Made by a program: the position numbers and the translations under genes. A stretch of 64,000 nucleotides of DNA, from NCBI GenBank assembly GCA_947243795.1, contig OX365940.1, positions 868,001-932,000 on the forward strand. The letters are read 5' to 3'. Source of the DNA: Saccharomyces uvarum. Taxonomy: Eukaryota > Ascomycota > Saccharomycetes > Saccharomycetales > Saccharomycetaceae. Positions 40,224 to 50,270 of the stretch are shown piece after piece (the stretch's first letter is position 1; every line of letters begins with the position of its first letter). The notes below the pieces were generated by a model that saw nothing but the letters and a program-made list of their open reading frames with translations, was not told where the DNA came from and did not search any database.

Positions 40224-40231
40224 TGCACCCG
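40224..40231 (+). promoter_or_regulatory. Exact Aft1/2 octamer, distal FET4 promoter
   Basis: TGCACCCG matches YRCACCCR at all positions and lies about 840 bases upstream of the FET4 ATG. No other iron gene is near. Confidence 0.5.
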
Positions 40232-41901
40232 GTTTTCGAACAATGCTCCACGCGAAAAGGCAAAAAAACAAACGGGGGACAGTATCACTGGACGTATCCA
40301 AGGTGCGACATGATTCAAACTTCGGAGTGCGTTTGCATGGCCAGAACAGCCAGCACTGATATTTGCTCATATGCAACGAAAGTGGCATGCTTAGGATACT
40401 TGTAGTCATAGGTTTAGTTTTATGCGAATAAAATGCTGTCTAATTTGAACAAGTAGAAATTATATCAGAGGAAAACGTTATTTTTAGCACACCCACATTC
40501 CATTGACGGAACAATTAACTTGGTGCGAATGTAGCAACGCAAAGCATTTCCCATCGAAGGAAAGAGTCGGCTTCCGTGAAGCGCCCGTCTCATGGGAAAC
40601 TGGAATTTTTTCTTCCTTGGATTTTAATTGATAAAAATGGGTACGTACTCATCATAAGAAGTGTTTATCGGTGCTTTTTGAAACATCTTGAAGTGTATAG
40701 TCATATGGAAGGTTTTCCTCCCGCTATTCGACACATTGAAAGGGCATTGTTTATCGAGCTCTAAAAAAAATATGACTCGGCGACCGTAGATTCCCAATGA
40801 ACGTACTCACCGATGCAGTAAGGAAAAATTCAATTGTTTGGTTGGCCTCTCGATAGAAGAAAAGCAGCTTCGCCAGTGATCAATTTTTGCTTCCTACCTT
40901 TCAAATAAAAATATTGCGGTTCCGAAGTAGGTGTACTACCTCTCTCCCCTTATTTTTTTGGGCCTCAGGTTGTGTATTTTTGTCTTCTTTTTGAGATGAC
41001 GGTAGTCCCTTCACGAATACTTGCCTTATCGTCTCCAGCACACTCCAAAAAATGTAAAACTGACAAAGCGTTCAACGTGTGAAAAATCACCTAACCTCTG
41101 ATAGTTAAATTAAGATATGCTGCACCATATGAAGCGACTGTGCAACATAATCATCCTCCCGGTATACTAAAACGTGGTCTATTTTTCTTACAAGATGTAG
41201 ATATTTTAACACAGCTCTAAGATAAAAGCGCTGAACATACAAATATCGAGGGATTTTGCGACTATATAGGCCACCATTAAAACAAGGGAATTCAATTTCC
41301 GCCAAAATAGGTTTATACTGGAATTTTGGTGGAAACCGGAGACCGTAAATTTTAAAACGATGCCAAATAACAACAATCATCCCATTACGCTTTTTCCATG
41401 TCACAAGTTCATCTACGAGATTACAAAAAAGGAAAAATTTGGAGCACTCGTGATTATTGACGTCCAGTGGACACTTTCAAATTAATGGCTATCGCCAGAC
41501 GTTATATTCGATCTAGGAACTGCACGGTGAAGCCCACGATACTACCCAAGAATATCTAGATTTAAAACTGTTTCGTACGAATTTCTTGCCAGACTCATAT
41601 GCTAACAACTTAGTGTAAAATGTAGATCATGACGTATGACAGGGCGCAGATTGAAAATTCAGCGCCTTCCGTTGCTGTTATTGCATACCTCATAAAAACT
41701 ATTCGCCTTTTGGCCATATGGCTTAGAAAGGAGACACAGATTGGAAACGTAAAAATGCTGTATTTCCTGGAAGCAAATGCATGACGCATTTGACTTCCCG
41801 AAACATTTCTTGAGCTAGCGTACCTTATACTGTGTCCGGATTGAAGAAGGTAAAACATAAGATTCTTTTAGCCTATTTAAATCTGAGTAGGAAGGACTAT
41901 A

Positions 41902-42075
41902 ATGCGGACTATAATCAAGAAAGAGGCAATTGTAATTGACGGTTGGCTTGTTGACTGCGAAAAAAAAGCAAGAGTCAAACTTAGCATTTTGCATCGTAAC
42001 TTGACAAAGAAAGAATCTGCCAGGCTTGATGTCACTCTTTTAAATGATTGGATGATTCTTTACGATAAGAGCTAA
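41902..42075 (+). other. 57-codon open frame of unknown nature
   Basis: An ATG-initiated frame (MRTIIKKEAIVIDGW... ending MILYDKS) has balanced amino-acid composition and no low complexity. It matches nothing I recognise. It could be chance, a small gene or a fragment of a decayed gene. Confidence 0.2.
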
Positions 42076-42387
42076 GCTCTGAAAGATATCACTACCGAGG
42101 GAATGGTTCAACTACATCAAGCGCTAGCAATAAGAGCTCGCTGAAATGGAAAACGCCACCGTTCGCAGCCCACTTTGTACTATCAGAACCAAAAACAAGG
42201 CAAAATAAAAATACTTACTTCCACAATTGTCTTTGCAACAGGTGTAAGTTATATTTGCGAAATATCCCGTCCAAAACTGAGTTACTCCAAATTATAACAT
42301 AATCAACTTACCAATCAGAAAAGACAACTCCACGATTGCACATGAACTCAAGATCTAAGGATTCAAATACAATGAACGTGGCATTGA

Positions 42388-42693
42388 GAGTTTACAGCAT
42401 TTCATTGCCCTGAAAAAGTTGTTGCAGAATTACCTCCCGTACGTACCTCTAGGTATGTCGATGTCCTTTACAACAAGGCGGCCAAGAAAGGCAGCATTAA
42501 AGCTTCTACGTTTTCAATAGTGTTATAATACCGTGGCTTACGCTTTTCGTTGGATTACACCAAATATTTGCGCAATGATGTTCACCACGATATCAAGGTA
42601 TATGCCAATATGCTATTCAAGTAGTCGAGCTTTGTGGCTATAAAGCGAGGTCTACCACAATTGATCAGCAAACACCGTAGTCTACCTCCGAAA
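42388..42693 (+). pseudogene. Possible eroded coding region, family unknown
   Basis: One frame from 42388 reads about 100 codons interrupted by a TAA at 42526-42528 and a TAG shortly before 42630. It gives protein-like stretches such as VVAELPPVRTSRYVDVLYNK and YRGLRFSLDYTKYLRNDVHH. A second frame (42359-42520) is also open (ALKKLLQNYLPYVPLGM). I cannot name a family. Chance remains likely. Confidence 0.2.
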
Positions 42694-43146
42694 TGATGAA
42701 TTATCTGTGTTTGTTGTCGAGCAGTGGGAAGAATCAACTATCACTAGTACTAAACACTGTTGAAAAGATAAATCAACTGCGGCTCATCGCCTAGGAGAAA
42801 ACATAATAAAACCTTTATGAGATTCGATGGCGGGGATAGAACATCTAGAAGTTCTGCGACGCGGCGTCCTCGCCCCATTGCTCTCTATTGCATTACAAGC
42901 CCTCACAGGATAAATTATTACTTGGTTTTCTGCGGATTATAGAACTCTGAAAGTCACTGTTGTTTAGGTGGAGAAGCATGACAAGTTCGCTTGGCTTTGT
43001 TTCTCCATAGTTTTTCTGCGGCTCTAAAAAACCCTTCTGAAGGGCATGAAATGCGTCTTTTGTGCTTTATAAAGATTATTGAAATTAACAAACTGTTCCG
43101 TTTTAGTATATAATAATGTAGGCTATTAAACCTACTGCAAGTGGTT

Positions 43147-44124
43147 CTAAGTGTACTTCTTGACAGCAGCAGAAATCTCCTGGATGTCTTTTGGAGTTGT
43201 TCTACAACATCCGCCGATAATACGAGCACCGCTACCGATGTATTGTTTAACCACTGTGTCCCAACTGTTTAGCTTATCACTATTTGGCAACCATATCTTC
43301 TTCTCAGTATCATAAACTTCCCCACTGTTTGGATAAGCAAGCAAGGGCATATTAGGTAAAGCACGGTGTAGGGACTCGAGGATATCAGGAGACTGATTGA
43401 AACTAACACAGTTGATTCCTAAAAGCAAGAAGTTAGGATTGATCTTGTCGCCCAGGTCTTTGATAACCTTTGCAACTCCTTCCATGGTAGTGCCATCTCT
43501 CAAGACACCGTGCTCGTGCACAGATAACCCAATATAGAAAGGTTTCGATAAAATGCTTGCATCCCAGGACAAAATAGCCTTCAGCTCGTGAATGTTAGGA
43601 ATTGTCTCGAACCCAAGCAAATCCAATTTCTCGTTTCTGTTGAAGTTGTCTAACTGAGGCTTGAAGTACTGATAGAAGTCAATGTTTTCCGGATTAGGAC
43701 CGTAGTCACCTGTAAACTCACAGCAAACGTGAGCGCCCCATGGACCGATACAACCAATCAAGTGTTTTTCCTTGCCGATGCAATCACGAGAAAAGTCGAC
43801 AATTCTAGTCAAAAGATTATCGTATGCTGCCAAAGTTTTGATTGGGGTGTTTTCAGAGACGGATTTGAAACTGGTTTGGTATGTTATAGTCATCAATATT
43901 TCAGCGCCAGCTGCCAAGAAATCGTTGAACATTTCTTCGACAATTTTCCTGTTAGCAGATGACTCGTCGGACCAAAATGATTCGCTGATGAATGGGATAG
44001 TAGACCATACGGGGTTTGCGACCTTGATACCTCTGTTCTCAAGCTCTGTTCCTTGACCACCATCAAGAACAAGAACTTTCTTGGGATCATCCGCCAATAG
44101 CTGCTTTAAAGGAATACGTGCCAT
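43147..44124 (-). CDS. SAM4: SAM4, S-adenosylmethionine-homocysteine methyltransferase
   Basis: Sam4 transfers a methyl group from S-adenosylmethionine (or S-methylmethionine) to homocysteine, making methionine and recycling aged AdoMet. The 325-residue length equals S. cerevisiae Sam4, and the N-terminus (MARIPLKQLL) and central segments match Sam4 better than the paralogue Mht1. The N-terminal DGGQGTELENRG motif (residues 21-32) is intact. The three zinc-binding Cys of this family are present: C239 in GINCVSFNQ and C306-C307 in GGCCRT. It follows SAM3 on the same strand. S. cerevisiae has the same pair on XVI-L and only a SAM4-like remnant (YMR321C) on XIII-R. Confidence 0.95.
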   Translation of the reverse strand: MARIPLKQLLADDPKKVLVLDGGQGTELENRGIKVANPVWSTIPFISESFWSDESSANRKIVEEMFNDFLAAGAEILMTITYQTSFKSVSENTPIKTLAAYDNLLTRIVDFSRDCIGKEKHLIGCIGPWGAHVCCEFTGDYGPNPENIDFYQYFKPQLDNFNRNEKLDLLGFETIPNIHELKAILSWDASILSKPFYIGLSVHEHGVLRDGTTMEGVAKVIKDLGDKINPNFLLLGINCVSFNQSPDILESLHRALPNMPLLAYPNSGEVYDTEKKIWLPNSDKLNSWDTVVKQYIGSGARIIGGCCRTTPKDIQEISAAVKKYT

Positions 44125-44502
44125 GTTTTCTACTGCTTTTCTGACAAGGTTGTATTAGACTAATTTCCAATTATGTTGAATAATGGTAATAAATGGCCTG
44201 GTTGAACTAAGCTGTCAGTCTTAAAAAATGCAATCAAGCGCCAGAGACAAGTTTTTTTAGTAGAGATTGTTACATTTAGAAAATGACTAATACTTGTTTG
44301 AGAATCATCGAAGATAGAAAAAGTGCAAGCTAAATTTTTCAATATTTTCAATTTTTTCACTTCAGAGTGCCGTGCAGTAAGACAAAAAACCCTGCGTGCA
44401 TAATCGACGCCGTTGCTCGCGCCGCTCAGTGCAGTAAGACAATGAATGCTTTTGTTCAAGAGATATACAGTTCGATTATTAAAAGCTACATATGCAATAG
44501 GT
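44125..44502. promoter_or_regulatory. SAM4 promoter with 14-bp direct repeat
   Basis: The 378-base gap between SAM3 stop and SAM4 ATG contains GTGCAGTAAGACAA at 44372-44385 and again at 44429-44442, 57 bases apart, with GC-rich sequence between. I do not recognise the repeat as a known factor site. No CACGTG is seen here. Confidence 0.6.
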
Positions 44503-46266
44503 CTAACACCAAAACCTGTAGATTTTGTAGTAGAATGGTTTTGAAGCGAGGAGTTCTTTCTCGGCCTCTTTTTGCTCATTAAAGAGTTCTAGATTCTCAA
44601 CGGAACACCCAGTGTCAAGATCAATTTCACTTTTCTTGATGTACCAATTTTTCCAGTCTCCTCTATAAATTCTGTGCGAAATATAGACAACAATCATTAT
44701 CGGGATACTTAAACAGTACTCGAAAAACCCTTTAGCCGTGCTTGGGCCGCCCACTGGAGCAGCTGACACATATATCTCACCGGCTATCAGCAGTGCGTTT
44801 AGCACACATCCTAAAACACCCCCGTACACACCTAGCATAGATTTGTAGGCAATCTCATCCTTGGATCTTCCTTGAGCTTTCAAAGCCATTCTGAATCTAA
44901 CTTGCGACATGCAAATACAAAACCAAGTGAAGAAAGATGAAATGGAGCACAGAGCGAAAAGCCAGGTGAAGACTTCCCCTTCCTTGTTAGATGCAACCAG
45001 GAAACCTAAAAGACCGAAGATACCACTAATCCCGATACCAACCAAAGGTCTTCCCTTTCTGTCCATATAAGCACAAATTTCCGGAAGTTGACCCGATGCT
45101 CCCAAAGCTTGAATTAGCCTCGAAGAAGCATAGACGCACGAGTTACAAACAGACACCACTGCAACAAGGATAACAACGTTCATAAAGTTCGAGACCCTTG
45201 TACCCATTGAGCCAGTGTTGCTTAAGGCAATAACGAAGGGAGAGGCAGATATATCTTCACTCGTTGATCCATTAAGTAGTCTAGGATCGTTATAAGGCAC
45301 TAGACAACCAATGATGACGACTGTCGTAATGTAAAAGATGGCGATTCTCCAAAACGTACCTTTAGCGGCACGGGATATCGATGAGATATTCTTGGACTCT
45401 GTGCTAGTCAATAGAACCAACTCGCTACCACCGAACGAAAAAGCTGCGGAAACAAAAGTGTTACATAGATTCTTGAAAACAGGCTTTGCAAAAGAACCCG
45501 GATTATGCCAATATCTAGTACCAATGTAGCCGCTAGAATTGGGGCCACCTCCGGCAATTAGCACGATACCGATGATAATGAAAATGAATATAGATACGAC
45601 TTTGATAATTGACAAAGCGAATTCTGTCTCGGCGAACCCTTTGACACCAAACAAGTTCAAGCACATGATGAAAACGTAGAAAATAGCAACCCACACGGCG
45701 GGGTTTACAGTTTGATTCCAATACGAGATGGTAAGCGAACAACCAATCAATTCGCTCGGGAAGGAAATCAGCCAAGACAAAGCATAGTTCGTAGCCACAG
45801 TGAAGCCGATGGACTGATCTATAAACCTGCTAACATGTGTGGCATACGAACCAGAAACTGGAAACTGACAGGAAAGTTCCGCAGCGCTCTGGACAACACA
45901 AAACATAGAAGTACCAACCAACAAGAAACCAATCAGCAAAGCGGCGGGACCAGACGCCAAAGAGTAGCCCAACCCGATGAAAAGACCAGTTCCCAAAGTG
46001 CCACCTATGGCAATCATGGTCAAGTGTCTCTGCTTTAACACTTTTTGATAAGGCTGAGACGCTAGTTTCCATTGTATTTTTTCCTGTTCCGACTGCTCGC
46101 TGTTCTCAAGGTCCTCTGTTATGACGTGTAAGTTACTCTGCTTAAATGAGTCCTTCATTCTTCTCATCAGCGAGCCAGAATGGTCTGAACCCCCCGGTAT
46201 CGTTGCCGATTCAGTCTCTATTTTGGTGAACTTGTCCGACTCGTTCTCTGTCTTTTGAAAATCCAT
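44503..46266 (-). CDS. SAM3: SAM3, high-affinity S-adenosylmethionine permease
   Basis: Sam3 is a plasma-membrane amino-acid permease (YAT family, APC superfamily) for S-adenosylmethionine, also reported to carry polyamines. The open frame begins at a TTG five codons upstream; the ATG at 46266 (MDFQKTEN) gives 587 residues, the S. cerevisiae length. The charged N-terminal tail is followed by QRHLTMIAIGGTLGTGLFIG, the start of TM1 with the conserved GTGLF loop. About twelve membrane segments follow, including TM6 AAFSFGGSELVLLTSTESKN. The C-terminus ends FYYKIYRFWC, with the aromatic-Cys tail (probable palmitoylation) usual in this family. MMP1 is the paralogue, but sequence matches SAM3 more closely. 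Confidence 0.95.
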   Translation of the reverse strand: MDFQKTENESDKFTKIETESATIPGGSDHSGSLMRRMKDSFKQSNLHVITEDLENSEQSEQEKIQWKLASQPYQKVLKQRHLTMIAIGGTLGTGLFIGLGYSLASGPAALLIGFLLVGTSMFCVVQSAAELSCQFPVSGSYATHVSRFIDQSIGFTVATNYALSWLISFPSELIGCSLTISYWNQTVNPAVWVAIFYVFIMCLNLFGVKGFAETEFALSIIKVVSIFIFIIIGIVLIAGGGPNSSGYIGTRYWHNPGSFAKPVFKNLCNTFVSAAFSFGGSELVLLTSTESKNISSISRAAKGTFWRIAIFYITTVVIIGCLVPYNDPRLLNGSTSEDISASPFVIALSNTGSMGTRVSNFMNVVILVAVVSVCNSCVYASSRLIQALGASGQLPEICAYMDRKGRPLVGIGISGIFGLLGFLVASNKEGEVFTWLFALCSISSFFTWFCICMSQVRFRMALKAQGRSKDEIAYKSMLGVYGGVLGCVLNALLIAGEIYVSAAPVGGPSTAKGFFEYCLSIPIMIVVYISHRIYRGDWKNWYIKKSEIDLDTGCSVENLELFNEQKEAEKELLASKPFYYKIYRFWC

Positions 46267-47657
46267 CTTGACACTTTCCAAATTCTCAATAGAGCTCGTT
46301 TCTCACTTTACTAGTTTTTGAATGCCCCATATGCAAGCACAGATAACGGCTACAGTTTCCAACTTTTATTTTATCTCGATGGGCTCAAAAATTTTATACC
46401 GGCTACTCGAGGAAAACAAGAGTCTTCTCGAAGACAAAAACAAATGTGGCGCTCTGCCGTACCACAACATCCTACCGGGGGATGCCGCTTTTTCTTGAAT
46501 GTGAATTTTAAAGTGTGCATGAGTTTCGGAGAGCTTTTCCGAAGATAGTCGAGCAGGGTAACGTTTTTGCTACAATAATACTGTATACAATTATAAGCTT
46601 TAATGTCAACGAGATAGTCTTACATATCTGTGTCGGATATCAAGGCATGCGACAGTTCTGTTTTAAAAAAATGTCGTAAGACAACTCGACCAAAATTAAC
46701 TTTTGGAGATACATGGGGTATGACAAGCTTACCTGCAGTATTTAAGATTATGCCAAGCCTCCTATCGAAATATCTGTTTTATGATTTGTTACCCGTCGAA
46801 GTCGCTGGGAATATGTCACAATAAATAGCAGTTACCCTACGTTGTATTGTGACAATTGCGGTCAAGGTCAGTGGAGCAGTCGACCGATATATGGATGTTA
46901 TAAATCTCACGATGTATCGATATTATATTACGATTTGTAGAAAGTATAGTTGTGATATAATTATGTTCGGCGTTGGTGTTAGTTCGAGGTTCGCAAAGTA
47001 ATATGCGAATGCATCAAAGAGTCTGGTTCCCCCAATGAACACCACCGCATGGCTCAAGTACCTGTTTTCCACACGCACTTTCATGTTAATAACAGAAATG
47101 AGGGGAAGTGCTCAGAATGAAATATGTCACCTTATCTACATCTCATTTGAAAGGTCTGTTCGAGCGTTCAGTTGGGTTCAGTTCAGTTCATGTTGCCTTC
47201 GCTTATCTTTTTGTGCGTATCATATAATCCTATCTGTTATCTTGTTTACTCTTTTTTATCTCAGTTTTTTTTACGTAATTAATAGAGATAGTAGTTATGA
47301 AATAGTGCTGCTTCTTGATGTATCTATTTCCGCTGGAAAAAAAAAAAAACACCACGGCGCTTCCCGTAACAATCGTAGTTTCGAACAAAACTACGAAAAT
47401 GTTATGCCGCACCTTTGAAGTTCCTTATGTGGCATATGTTCAATAGATTGGAAGAAATTCTGACGCGGGAGATTGTGAGATGATATGTATGATGTGCATT
47501 CAATAAAGCTTACACTCAACCTTATCTAAGTTCAGATTAGTACTGTATTAAGAGAGCCTTGCTTTCTCTGTATAAATATGTAAAGGAAGCTGATTATCGA
47601 CGGTCAAATGTTTTCCCAAGTTGTACTAGGACATCAAAAATATCTAAGAATATTGGA
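46267..47657. promoter_or_regulatory. Divergent promoter region SAM3 / DIP5-like permease
   Basis: The 1.39-kb region between two divergent permease genes contains TATAAATA at 47571-47578, about 87 bases before the right-hand ATG. On the SAM3 side AAATGTGGCG near 46443 resembles the Met31/32 motif AAACTGTGGC with a mismatch. No gene was recognised. Confidence 0.5.
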
Positions 47658-49301
47658 ATGTCTACTTTTAGTCAAGATAAAGATAAGGTAAAGTCGACGG
47701 CCTATGAGGCGGATGTCGAAGACTGTGATATTAGAAGCACAGACGAAACGCTCAAGCAGGGTGTTCTTCACAATGATAGAACAAAACTTAAGCAAGGGCT
47801 GAAGGAGCGTCATATTAAGATGTTGACACTTGTCGGTGTCTTTGGTACAGGTTTGTTCTTGTCTTCAGGTGGTACGTTAAAGAAAACGGGGCCAGTCGGT
47901 TTGCTAATTGCGTATTTGTTTGTTGGTGTTGTTGTAGGTTGCAATCAAATTGCTATCGCCGAAGTGGCCTCTTTTATGCCCGCCACTGGGGCAACCATTA
48001 GACACGCAGAACAGTTTATCGATGAATCAGTCGGTTTCACATTCGGTTGGATTTCTACATATTCTTCGCTGATGCCTGGTGAGTTATCGGCCACAGCAGT
48101 TATCATGCGGTATTGGACAGATATAAGCCCTGCCGTTTTCATAACTATATTTGGTGTTCTTTTTGTGGTGACCAACATTTACACAATTAGATTCTACGGT
48201 GAGGTCGAGTACGTGTTTGGGTGGTTGAAACTTATTCTAATTTTCATATTAATAATATCTGGTTTGGTCATTGACCTGGGTGGAGTAAAGGGCCAAAAAA
48301 GACTGGGATTTCACTACTGGAGGGATCCCGGTCCTTTTGCAGATTACATAGTGGGCGGCGGTATAGGCAAATTTGTGGGCTTTTGGTCTGCCATTTCTTC
48401 TGTGGTCTACTCCTACTCTGGTATTCAAAATATCGCTATTCTTGCCGGTGAAACCAAAAACAGCAGACACGCAATCTACCACGGTGCCAAAAATGTCTTT
48501 TTTCGTATTATTGTTCTATACTTAGTGACAGTTTTCGTGCTGACATTGATCGTGCCATACAATGACGCTTTAATTGCCAGTGGTACGGGTACCGCAAAGT
48601 CAAGTCCCTTTGTTATTGCAATGAACAGAGCAGGGATCAAAGTTCTACCACACATTGTTAATGCCTTAGTTTTAACTTCTGCATGGTCCGCAGGTAACTT
48701 AGCTATTATTGAAGGTTCAAGAAATTTGTTCTGCCTAGCGACAAAGAACCAGGCCCCTAAAATCTTCCTAAAGACGAGTAAGAGGGGTATTCCATATGTT
48801 GGTGTCATATTTATCTCCTGTTTTCTGCCATTGGCATACATGTCGTGCTCGGAATCATCGTCCACCGTTTTTGGGTGGTTCCAAGAGCTGGTATCTTCGA
48901 ACACACTGCTACGTTGGATATTGATATCAGCAAATCACATTTACATGGACAGAGCACTAAAGGCTCAGGGTTACAGCAGGTCCGATCTACCGTATTCCAC
49001 ACCCATTGCACCATATGCTGCGTGGTTTTCTGGCATTATGTCGTTCATTTTCCTGCTCACGGGTGGCTTTTACAACTTCATACATGGCCATTTTGATATC
49101 GAGTCATTTTTCACAAGGTACTTTATTATTCCATTAGCTATTGGCCTATTTACTTTCTGGAAGCTATTCAAGAAAACCAAATATCTACGTCCAGATGAAG
49201 TTGATCTTGCGTCTATCTTCGATGATATTAGAGAAAATCCAGAACACATTGAAAAAAGCAAGCCAATTTGGGCAAGACTATTAGTAAAGAAGGTTGAATA
49301 A
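47658..49301 (+). CDS. Amino-acid permease, DIP5-like, extra subtelomeric copy
   Basis: This is a YAT-type amino-acid/H+ symporter with about twelve membrane segments. The open frame begins at a TTG, but the ATG at 47658 (MSTFSQDK) fits the TATA at 47571 and gives 547 residues. LKQGLKERHIKMLTLVGVFGTGL... contains the conserved TM1 region, with VGVFGTGLFLSSG in place of the usual IGGxLGTGLxxG. GFHYWRDPGPF and PYNDALIAS are shared with Dip5, the dicarboxylic amino-acid permease (for example RLGFRYWRDPGAF there). Identity to Dip5 is clearly only partial, so the substrate is uncertain. I know no orthologue in the S. cerevisiae reference strain. The C-terminus lacks the usual aromatic-Cys ending (it ends LLVKKVE), which may alter turnover or trafficking. 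Confidence 0.85.
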   Translation: MSTFSQDKDKVKSTAYEADVEDCDIRSTDETLKQGVLHNDRTKLKQGLKERHIKMLTLVGVFGTGLFLSSGGTLKKTGPVGLLIAYLFVGVVVGCNQIAIAEVASFMPATGATIRHAEQFIDESVGFTFGWISTYSSLMPGELSATAVIMRYWTDISPAVFITIFGVLFVVTNIYTIRFYGEVEYVFGWLKLILIFILIISGLVIDLGGVKGQKRLGFHYWRDPGPFADYIVGGGIGKFVGFWSAISSVVYSYSGIQNIAILAGETKNSRHAIYHGAKNVFFRIIVLYLVTVFVLTLIVPYNDALIASGTGTAKSSPFVIAMNRAGIKVLPHIVNALVLTSAWSAGNLAIIEGSRNLFCLATKNQAPKIFLKTSKRGIPYVGVIFISCFLPLAYMSCSESSSTVFGWFQELVSSNTLLRWILISANHIYMDRALKAQGYSRSDLPYSTPIAPYAAWFSGIMSFIFLLTGGFYNFIHGHFDIESFFTRYFIIPLAIGLFTFWKLFKKTKYLRPDEVDLASIFDDIRENPEHIEKSKPIWARLLVKKVE

Positions 49302-50270
49302 ATCTAAGCAATGTGTAAAAAAAACAACATTTTTATAATGAAATACTTATTTAGCATTAAGTATGATCTTAATTGAACTCTTTGCCCCCCATGAAACCTT
49401 ATATGTACTTTGAGCCACAAAATGATTCAATTAGTCTAATGACTTTTGAAGTTTTGGCCAATTCAAACCACGTATTTTCAAGGCCAGCTACGAAAGAAAC
49501 TACTCTAGTAGCTGCCAATCATGACATTGAAATCGAAGACGGTTGAATGGACCGGCCAACTAGGAGACATGTCAATGTGCGTTGGCCTAGAAGGGATAAT
49601 GCTTCGAAGTTGGGAGTAGTTTTGGCTAATTCACCCAGAATTACACCACTATCCATGGCTGGACAAAGTGCCAGCCAATTCTTGTCGATTTTCACAGCTT
49701 AGAATTTGTCGTAGAGCACGGATCATCGACTATCGAGAATACCAGCCAGGCCGAGTCAATCCGTTGAAATCAACCCTGGCTTACGTCACCCCTGGCTGAA
49801 TTGCCCAGCCAATCAATTCCCTTTAGCTTTAGGTTTGAGAACCATCGAAAGTATGTAACGGAGTTAAAACGCGAAACAAAAATGGAAAGGTGGGGGTGGG
49901 GTATGTGGGGGGGGAAATCATGCACATGCAGGCAACACAGGCATATGCACAGAGGCGGCGTGGGGTGACTTTGCATGTCCGCGATTTGTTAGAGAGGAAG
50001 AAGGTCGGGTAGTATGCCGAGGATGACGTAAACGTGCAAGGATAATATTAGACAATCCTGGATTTTTCATCTGAAAACAGCCAGGATGCCATAGAACCCA
50101 ATGAAAGGAAGGCTAAAACCTCCTTACGACGGAAATTTATCGTACCATCGGTGTGTGAAAGTCGCCACCCCCCAGATGGGTGTCCCCCACGGAACATATA
50201 AAAAGAGAAGGTAAGACCAACTTCTTCCAGGTTTAATGATATTTTCACTCGAGACCCCCCAAACAGAAAA
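49302..50270 (+). promoter_or_regulatory. Promoter region of the HXT gene with CCAAT boxes and GTGGGG clusters
   Basis: This 969-base region carries four plus-strand CCAAT pentamers (49458-49462, 49515-49519, 49675-49679, 49809-49813) that could bind the Hap2/3/4/5 complex. GTGGGG, matching the Mig1 core SYGGGG, occurs at 49890-49895, 49896-49901, 49905-49910 and 49960-49965. Both fit a glucose-repressed, respiration-linked transporter. The sites are matches by sequence only. Small frames inside are shadows. Confidence 0.5.

Larger units (their letters stand above)
39386..43146. other. Long gene-poor stretch between FET4 and SAM4
   Basis: In this 3.8-kb stretch I find no intact gene of a recognised family. 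The left 900 bases contain FET4 promoter motifs listed separately. The small frames (for example 40166-40405 and 41902-42075) have no known relatives. Around 42350-42690 two frames stay open for unusually long and read like eroded protein, listed separately. No LTR, tRNA or telomere-type repeat was recognised. Confidence 0.55.

Noticed and set aside
40220-40260. Possible tRNA-like B box (GGTTTTCGAAC) near 40231
   Set aside because: No matching A box, acceptor stem or terminator. No tRNA was found anywhere by eye.
40166-40405. 79-codon plus-strand frame (MGLLGKAIGRMYGRL) upstream of FET4
   Set aside because: It overlaps FET4 promoter motifs and matches nothing known. S. cerevisiae has only a dubious small ORF in this interval.
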